From positions 81,412 to 145,411 of the forward strand of contig DASXUX010000083.1 in NCBI GenBank assembly GCA_036504595.1: DNA of 64,000 nucleotides, in the 5' to 3' direction. The notes below the pieces were generated by a model. The model was not told where the DNA came from and ran no database searches. It was given only the letters and a program-made list of their open reading frames with translations. Below are positions 58,934 through 64,000 of the stretch, piece by piece. The position numbers were made by a program, and so were the translations under genes. The stretch's first letter is position 1. Each line of letters opens with the position of its first letter. This DNA is from DASXUX01 sp036504595. GTDB taxonomy: Bacteria; Planctomycetota; SZUA-567; H5-PLA8.

Positions 58934-60625
58934 CTACGACTCTACCAGCGCCTCACGACCAGGTGACGGCGCCGCAGTCTTCTTTTCGGCTGGCACGCCG
59001 GGCGAATCCTCATCGCCAATATTGTCGCCGTAAAAGCACTTTTCCGCTTCGCCTTTGGCGCACTCGCGCGAGAACTCGATCATGTGGTGCGAGACCACGG
59101 CCGTATGGATCACTTCTTCGATCTTCAGCCGCAGCAGGCACGGAATCGCCATCCGCCAGAACTGACTGCGGTAGTCCGACCACACGCCAACGTGCCACAG
59201 AATCCGAGCCAATATGTTGAGGCCTTTCCAGATGTTGGGCGCATTGACGCGGGCACGCGTGACCGGCAACTGCTTGCGCTTGGGAAATGTATTCTGGATC
59301 TGGTGCTGGAACCGCGCGTAAATCGCCTCTGGCGTGTACGATTCAGAGATGCATTTCAGCCACATCGCGACCACTTCCTCGTATGGCAGAAGGAACTCGA
59401 CATTCGACTCCCGGTTCGTATCGCGCAAAATCCGGCCTGCGGTCTCCAGGCGCCTCCACAGCGGCGTTTTGGGCAATGCATGGAGCATATTGATCGTCAG
59501 CATCGGAATCCGGGACTCTCGCACAAAGGCGCTGACGCGATCGCCCGTGGCTTGGGAGTCTGTGTCCAGGCCGAGAATTATCCCCGAAACGACTTCCAGA
59601 CCGTATGAGTTCAGCGTGCGCACCTCATCGAGAATCGGCTTGCGCAAATTATGCTTCTTCTGGATCAGGTTGAGCGCGTCTTCCTCGGGACTTTCGATGC
59701 CGCAGAAAATCGTGCAGAAGTAGGCCTCTCGCATCAGTTCCATCGTGGCCGGCGCCTGGGCTAAGTTCAGGGTGGCCTCACAAGCGAACTGCACCGGGTA
59801 GCCGCGCTCTTTTTGCCATTTGGCGAGCTCCGCGAGCAGTTCCGTCGCTGCCTTTGGGTTAGCGATGAAATTATCATCCACGAAGTAGACTGCGCCCGGA
59901 TTGCCGCGAGCCAGCATGGCATCGAGCTCCGCCGTAACCTGCTGCGGAGTTTTCAGTCGCGGAGCACGGCCGTAGAGTTCGGGGATGTCGCAGAATTCGC
60001 ACTGGAACGGGCAGCCGCTGGAAAACTGGATGCTGGCCAGGAAGTAGTCGGTCAGGTTGATCAGGTGATACGCCGGCATCGGGAATTCAGCCAGCGGCAG
60101 GCGCTTTTCGGTGGTGAATATCTCTTGCTGCCGAGGCCGCGAAACGCTGCTGTCCAGCCGGGTGAGCAGCCGGTCTGTCGCATCGCCAAGCTCGCCAATG
60201 TGCAGGATGTCCACATTCGGGTACCACTCTGGGCAGGCTGATACGGACGGGCCGCCGAGGACCGTCAATTTCCCGAACCCGTGAGCGCGCTCGATAATGC
60301 TGCGGATCTGCTGCCGTTGTGCGTGCATTCCCGTGACCAGGACCACGTCAGCCCAGCGGAAATCGTCGTCGGACGCCAGCCCCATGTTTTCGTCCACCAA
60401 GCGAACATCCCAGTTCTTAGGGAGATATCCGGCAATGACCAGGATGCCCTGTGGCGGCAGGAACGCTTTGACCCGGTACATCAGTGGATATGCATGGTGC
60501 ATGGTGCCGAACGAGCGGGTATAGCGCGGAAAGACGCACAGAACTCGCCGGGTAGACGAGAACTTCCCTTGGGTTGACGAAGGCGGCGTGGCAACTGTGC
60601 CCTGATCCGGTCCAACAGACGACAT
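58934..60625 (-). CDS. hpnP: B12-binding radical SAM protein, HpnP-like (hopanoid C-2 methylase type)
   Basis: 563 residues from ATG 60625 (GGAGGGAG about 7 nt upstream). A B12-binding-type Rossmann domain (about 26-160; VLCVFPRYTRSFG, LPPQGILVIAGYLPKNWDV, TVLGGPSVSACPEWYP) precedes the radical SAM core with C205-x3-C209-x2-C212 (GCPFQCEFCDIP), YFVDDNFIAN and VSGIILGLDTDS. The DUF4070-type C-terminus follows. These match HpnP from memory of the family, which methylates hopanoids at C-2; other DUF4070 proteins share the layout, so the symbol is tentative. HpnH at 27178 supports a hopanoid context. Confidence 0.7.
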   Translation of the reverse strand: MSSVGPDQGTVATPPSSTQGKFSSTRRVLCVFPRYTRSFGTMHHAYPLMYRVKAFLPPQGILVIAGYLPKNWDVRLVDENMGLASDDDFRWADVVLVTGMHAQRQQIRSIIERAHGFGKLTVLGGPSVSACPEWYPNVDILHIGELGDATDRLLTRLDSSVSRPRQQEIFTTEKRLPLAEFPMPAYHLINLTDYFLASIQFSSGCPFQCEFCDIPELYGRAPRLKTPQQVTAELDAMLARGNPGAVYFVDDNFIANPKAATELLAELAKWQKERGYPVQFACEATLNLAQAPATMELMREAYFCTIFCGIESPEEDALNLIQKKHNLRKPILDEVRTLNSYGLEVVSGIILGLDTDSQATGDRVSAFVRESRIPMLTINMLHALPKTPLWRRLETAGRILRDTNRESNVEFLLPYEEVVAMWLKCISESYTPEAIYARFQHQIQNTFPKRKQLPVTRARVNAPNIWKGLNILARILWHVGVWSDYRSQFWRMAIPCLLRLKIEEVIHTAVVSHHMIEFSRECAKGEAEKCFYGDNIGDEDSPGVPAEKKTAAPSPGREALVES

Positions 60626-60871
60626 TAAATAGCTCCCTCCAGCGGACGGCTAAGTATAATATGTGACGACCTTAGAGCTACGAGTAAAGCGAAACTTTTT
60701 TCGCGTCGCCGTTACTGCGAATTGACGCCGATGTCAGCCGCCAATTGCAAAACTGCTGATCGCCCATCTGCCCGAAAGAACCCTTCCCAAGCACAAATCT
60801 AACGTCCGATAATCGACGTTATGTTAGGTTAAGCCCCAAGGGCCGGGTCCGGCAACCTGACGGCTCAGAAC
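60626..60871. other. Intergenic region upstream of the HpnP-like gene, with a palindrome
   Basis: About 245 bp. CTAACGTCCGATAATCGACG and the following TTATGTTAG (near 60799-60828) form nested dyads (AACGTC/GACGTT, CTAAC/GTTAG), operator-like. A GCGAAA/TTTCGC hairpin lies near 60690. No cobalamin riboswitch box or tRNA-like fold seen. Confidence 0.4.
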
Positions 60872-62008
60872 TCAGCCTTCGTCCTCCGTACTTTCGCCAC
60901 AGATCTCCCGCAACACGACCGTCGCATAAGCTCCCGGCGGCAGCGCAAAACTGAGCGCCACGCCGTCCGCCTCAAGCGCCACCGCCGGCGGTTCAAGAAA
61001 TCCAATCCGCAGCGGTCGCCGCGCGCCCGGTTGCCGCTCGGCTTCCGGACGCCCGAACTCCGCCGCCGTCACGCCGGACTCCGTCAGCACGCGGCGCTCA
61101 AGTTCGCCCGGCGCGCCTTCGGCCAGCGGCACTTTGGCTCCGAACAGCGGACCCGACGGACTGATCTCAAATGCGTCCGCTCTGGGTTGCTCGCGTTGAG
61201 CGTCCTCCGCGGTGCCGATTGCGAAAACGGCGCCATTGCGATGCAGCCAGGCCAGATCACCGGCCTGGAGCTTGCCAATTTCCGGCATTCGGGCGGCCAA
61301 AATCTGATTGAAGAGCTCGGCCTGAAGCGCGTTGACCAACAGGTTCCGAAGTCGCCGATCCGGCGTTTGCCGGCCCGAATAAGCCGCCCGAAATTCATCC
61401 GTTTTCCCCTGAACCAACAGCCGCCCGAGCGCCGCGTTATCCCCAGCCCGCCCAAAGCGCTGCTGGCCGTAATAATTTGGGATGCCGACGCGGCTGAGGG
61501 TTTCCAGCACCTCGCGGCACCGATTTTGGAGCGCATCGAGGCTGGACGCGGGAATTCGCAGCGGTTCGGCGGCCGTCATCGGCGTGCTCGGAACTGCCGG
61601 GCTTTCGGGTATGCGCAGCCGAATCGTGAACCGATTCCCGCGCAAATGACCCATCTTCAACTTGTTGCCGTGGCTGGAGACTTTCAGCACCTGAAGTTTA
61701 CCGTCCGATAATAGAAGTCCCTTATTGACGTGCTCAAAACTGATCCATTGCCGCGTCACGGCTTTGGCGTCCTTGAGGCCCGCATAGCCCGCGTCTGCCG
61801 GACGCTTCCCCAAAGCGCGCGCGAGTATCCGCGCCGCGTCCATCGTGTTCAGCCCGCTTTTTTCGATGAAAAAGTATGTGTGGGTCCCCGCCCCGCTGGG
61901 TTCATACAGCGGCAGCTCCTCGACGACGAAATCGCTCATCAGCGCCTTCATCTGCACCGCCGGAAAGCCTGGAGCCGGCGGTGGGCAAAGTGTAGGACAG
62001 TTCAGCAT
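60872..62008 (-). CDS. truD: tRNA pseudouridine synthase D
   Basis: 378 residues from ATG 62008 (ATG 61951, MKALMSDFVVEE, is an alternative closer to the family start). TruD motifs: DFVVEELPLYEPSG, HTYFFIEKSGLNTMDAA, GYAGLKDAKAVTRQWIS (catalytic Asp), PNYYGQQRFGR, and the C-terminal ALPPGAYATVVLREIC. It makes pseudouridine 13 in tRNA. It lies between pyrF and hpnP on the same strand; a cluster of repeats separates it from pyrF. Confidence 0.93.
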   Translation of the reverse strand: MLNCPTLCPPPAPGFPAVQMKALMSDFVVEELPLYEPSGAGTHTYFFIEKSGLNTMDAARILARALGKRPADAGYAGLKDAKAVTRQWISFEHVNKGLLLSDGKLQVLKVSSHGNKLKMGHLRGNRFTIRLRIPESPAVPSTPMTAAEPLRIPASSLDALQNRCREVLETLSRVGIPNYYGQQRFGRAGDNAALGRLLVQGKTDEFRAAYSGRQTPDRRLRNLLVNALQAELFNQILAARMPEIGKLQAGDLAWLHRNGAVFAIGTAEDAQREQPRADAFEISPSGPLFGAKVPLAEGAPGELERRVLTESGVTAAEFGRPEAERQPGARRPLRIGFLEPPAVALEADGVALSFALPPGAYATVVLREICGESTEDEG

Positions 62009-62027
62009 CTTTTTACCAAGTACCCTT

Positions 62028-62168
62028 CTCGTACCACGGGCGTCCCGCGCCCGTGCCTCCGTTCGTACCGCGGGCGTCTCGCCCGCCGCTCCGGTCCCCC
62101 TCTCCCCCGCGCGGGAGAAGGGTTAGGGGTGAGGGGGCTCACCACTCCACCACTCACCAAGTACCAAC
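62028..62168. repeat. Cluster of four short repeats between pyrF and truD
   Basis: Two small hairpins (ACGGGCGTCCCGCGCCCGT; CGCGGGCGTCTCGCCCG), a CCCTCTCCC palindrome (62093-62139, as at 651) and a heptamer tandem (CACCACT, CCACCAC, TCACCAA, GTACCAA; 62140-62167). Confidence 0.8.
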
Positions 62169-62170
62169 GC

Positions 62171-63100
62171 CTAATGACCAAGCGCCGCCTTCAGTTCATC
62201 CGCCATTTTCAACGTCGCCGCCCGCGCAGCTCCAGCGAAGTCCTTTTCTCCGTACTTCTCGTAGCCTTTTTGCTGATACGCGAAGATAAGCAGGCGCGAG
62301 TTGTTCACGATTCCGCCGCGGCCGTCTTTGCGGAACCCCGCCACCGCGTCTTTAGCGCTCGCCCCTTGAGCGCCATAGCCCGGGACCAGGAAGAACGTGT
62401 CCGGCATGATCTTGCGCAGGTTCTCCGCCTGCTCGGGGTACGTCGCGCCGATGACCGCGCAGACGTCCGACAGCCCACAGGCCCCGATGTATTTCCGGCC
62501 CATGTCGTGCACCATTTCTCCCACGCACTCGGCGACGGTCTTAATGGTAACGGTCACCATTTCTTGAATATCCTTGGCGCCGGGGTTCGAGGTCTTCACG
62601 AGCACGAAGATCCCCTTCCCCGCCGGCACGCCGAGTTCCAGATACGGCTCCATCGTTTCGCGGCCCATATACGGGTTGACCGTCAGCGCGTCCGCTTCAA
62701 GGCCGGCATCTTTCTCGTCCACGCGCTCGGCCAAGTGAGCCTTGGCGTATGCGGTCGCCGTCGCGCCGATATCCCCGCGCTTGGCATCCGAGATGACCAG
62801 CAGCCCCTTTTGCTGAGCGTACTTCACGGTCGTCTCATACGCGCGCATGCCCTGCCAACCGTACTCTTCATAGAACGCGACTTGCGGCTTGCAGACCGGC
62901 ACAATGTCTGCCACCGCATCGATGATGGCCTTGTTGAAGGCCACGTAGGTCTCGGCCACCGCCTGAGCGGTACGGCCATATTTCTTGATCATCTCCTGGC
63001 GAATGCTCTGCGGAATCTGGTCAAACCGCGGGTCCAGCCCGACGCAAATCGGGTGTCCTTTGGCTTTGATGGCAGCATCAAGACGGTCGCTGAAGTGCAT
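62171..63100 (-). CDS. pyrF: Orotidine-5'-phosphate decarboxylase (type 2)
   Basis: 309 residues from ATG 63100 (GGGGAGG 8 nt upstream); the frame is open upstream through repeats but without a better start. Motifs: ICVGLDPRFDQIP, KPQVAFYEEYG, VISDAKRGDIGATATAYA (catalytic Asp-Lys-x-x-Asp), LVKTSNPGA, LVPGYGAQG. Length and DAKRGD are those of the type 2 (mycobacterial-like) branch. Makes UMP, the last step of pyrimidine synthesis, in the cytosol. Confidence 0.95.
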   Translation of the reverse strand: MHFSDRLDAAIKAKGHPICVGLDPRFDQIPQSIRQEMIKKYGRTAQAVAETYVAFNKAIIDAVADIVPVCKPQVAFYEEYGWQGMRAYETTVKYAQQKGLLVISDAKRGDIGATATAYAKAHLAERVDEKDAGLEADALTVNPYMGRETMEPYLELGVPAGKGIFVLVKTSNPGAKDIQEMVTVTIKTVAECVGEMVHDMGRKYIGACGLSDVCAVIGATYPEQAENLRKIMPDTFFLVPGYGAQGASAKDAVAGFRKDGRGGIVNNSRLLIFAYQQKGYEKYGEKDFAGAARAATLKMADELKAALGH

Positions 63101-63213
63101 GTGCTCGGCCTCCCCTCGACTAGAAATCAGAAGCTCGGAGTCTAAGAGTCCGGACTCCCGAAAAAAAGTCCCAGAGTGCATCAGTACCGCGCCCGTAAGA
63201 ATGCGCAGACACC

Positions 63214-63336
63214 GCGGGTGGCACACCCGGCCATCGCGCCGGGTGTGTGCCACTGAATCGGCTGCGGCACCGCCGCTTGCCCAGCAGTGGCCATCTGCGC
63301 GGGTGGCACACCCGGCCATCGTGCCGGGTGTGTGCC
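63214..63336. repeat. Two copies of a GGCACACCCGGC hairpin, 85 bp apart
   Basis: Copies at 63214-63251 and 63299-63336: GGTGGCACACCCGGCCATCG, then C or T, then GCCGGGTGTGTGCC. They are near-identical, differing at one base. A TGGCAC end is shared with the 110-bp element. Confidence 0.85.
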
Positions 63337-63510
63337 GAACGCACAAGAAGCCCTTGAAGAAACGCCCGGCGGCAGAACCGGCCTCCTTTTTCTGAATCGG
63401 CCCCACTGCGCTTGCTCCGCCGGATTGCCCGTGAATTCCGTCCAATCCTGCACCTGTGTGCACATTGATTTCCCCACGCGCGCGTCGCCCGTTTCGCCGC
63501 CGATGGGTGC

Positions 63511-63565
63511 CATCGGTCTAGATCGGCCAGCGCTTTTTCCGTTTGCTGGCCGAGCTAGACCGATG
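63511..63565. repeat. 21-bp near-perfect inverted repeat with 13-nt loop
   Basis: CATCGGTCTAGATCGGCCAG (63511-63530, plus C) pairs with the segment 63545-63565 with one mismatch. The T-rich loop lies at 63532-63544. Could be a structured RNA, a terminator without T-tract, or a MITE-like remnant. Confidence 0.7.
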
Positions 63566-63711
63566 CCGCCCCGCCCTGCACCACCAAATTCCGTTCGCGC
63601 TCCCCAAAACTCTCGTCTCTCGCGCCCGCTTTTTGTCGATACCCAACACCGCCCCGCCGCCAGTCTCACCAACCCCAGCCCGAAACACCAAACCAGCCCC
63701 ACTCACTCGCG

Positions 63712-64000
63712 CTACGTCACCGAAACTCCCACCTCGCGCTTCTCTCCTCGCTGTTCCTCACCTTCGCTCTTCCTCACCGCCACCGCGGTCCCCGTCGCCG
63801 CACCCTCCGGTGTTCGCTCCACCTCTTTCAAAATCTCCTCAATCAATTCCATCTCCACCTCATGCGGCGTCTTCCCAAAACAAAGCAAACACGCCCTGAA
63901 AAACCGCTGGTAGCTCGAAAATCCCAACCCCATCGCCCAAGTCGTCCGATGCCACCGCCCATCCCGCCGCGACTTCTTCAGCGCCAAGAAAATCGCGTCG
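63712..64000 (-). CDS. AraC-like HTH protein, C-terminal fragment (cut off by window)
   Basis: The frame is open to the window edge; 95 residues remain, ending at 63712. WAMGLGFSSYQRFFRACL and FGKTPHEV match the second helix-turn-helix of AraC-type regulators (A-x2-LGFSS-x-RF-x-RA, FGxTPxE). A Gly/Glu-rich tail follows. The N-terminal part lies outside the window, so the call is provisional. A DNA-binding role in the cytosol is likely. Confidence 0.5.
   Translation of the reverse strand, partial: DAIFLALKKSRRDGRWHRTTWAMGLGFSSYQRFFRACLLCFGKTPHEVEMELIEEILKEVERTPEGAATGTAVAVRKSEGEEQRGEKREVGVSVT

Larger units (their letters stand above)
63101..63711. other. 610-bp non-coding region with hairpins
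   Basis: Holds a heptamer-like string (63133-63160), two hairpin repeats (63214, 63299) and a large inverted repeat (63511). The rest (63566-63711) is CA-rich without a supported gene. Confidence 0.5.

Noticed and set aside
60626..60871. Cobalamin riboswitch upstream of the B12-type radical SAM gene
   Set aside because: No B12-box-like GCCACTG segment or matching fold is visible in the leader.
1583..62168. Regularly repeated short units taken as CRISPR arrays
   Set aside because: Units are 7 nt without unique spacers, mostly arranged as inverted arms, and no cas genes are present.
63101..63463. N-terminal extension of pyrF by 121 residues
   Set aside because: It translates the twin hairpin repeats; ATG 63100 has a strong ribosome-binding site and the family N-terminus.

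Overview
The window looks like chromosomal DNA of a GC-rich (about 60 % by eye) bacterium, most likely a planctomycete or a related PVC/FCB candidate phylum. Evidence: Tat-exported Gfo/Idh/MocA oxidoreductases, secreted AP_endonuc_2 TIM barrels, a DUF1080 protein, very large secreted glycosidase-like proteins, a TMTC-like membrane/TPR protein, a zinc-ribbon Ser/Thr kinase and hopanoid-type radical SAM enzymes. The lineage is inferred from gene content only. I saw no rRNA, tRNA, prophage, insertion sequence or CRISPR array.

Layout. 1-6.9 kb: plus-strand run of sugar-modifying enzymes (three TIM barrels, two Tat Gfo/Idh oxidoreductases, two unknown proteins). 7-15.2 kb: a 1287-residue beta-helix/propeller protein, a secreted papain-like protease, a phosphodiester-glycosidase-like protein, a DUF1080 protein and a secreted unknown. 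15.5-36.8 kb: TMTC-like protein, giant secreted proteins with glycosidase-like barrels, two radical SAM enzymes (one HpnH) and an SRPBCC membrane protein. 36.9-42.5 kb: GldA, a UroD/MtaA-like protein, an FGGY kinase and GlpD. 42.8-54.9 kb: housekeeping and signalling (LeuA, kinase, UbiA-type prenyltransferase, PIN/Phd pair, MutM, RluD-type synthase, TPR membrane protein, retropepsin-like protein, PfkA, ABC-2 permease). 55.2-58.5 kb: a two-gene unit, with its own promoter and terminator, for membrane-anchored coiled-coil proteins ending in BRCT-like domains. 58.5-64 kb, minus strand: an AraC-like fragment, PyrF, TruD, an HpnP-like radical SAM protein and a ComEA-like protein.

How the genes fit together. 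The exported oxidoreductases, TIM barrels and DUF1080 protein fit an oxidation-elimination-hydration (3-keto-glycoside) route for breaking glycosides outside the cytoplasm, fed by the large secreted proteins. GldA, the FGGY kinase and GlpD would pass C3 units towards PfkA-level glycolysis. HpnH and the HpnP-like enzyme suggest C35 and possibly 2-methylated hopanoids.

The most unusual structural feature is a set of about sixteen short repeats with 7-bp periodicity. Most are arranged as inverted arms (hairpins); several are single arms. Each locus has its own heptamer. They lie between genes, sometimes supply a stop codon or split a ribosome-binding site from its start, and are translated in frame inside at least three proteins. 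Non-heptameric palindromic repeats (GC-rich REP-like elements and a 110-bp element) lie among them and are also read in frame in several enzymes.
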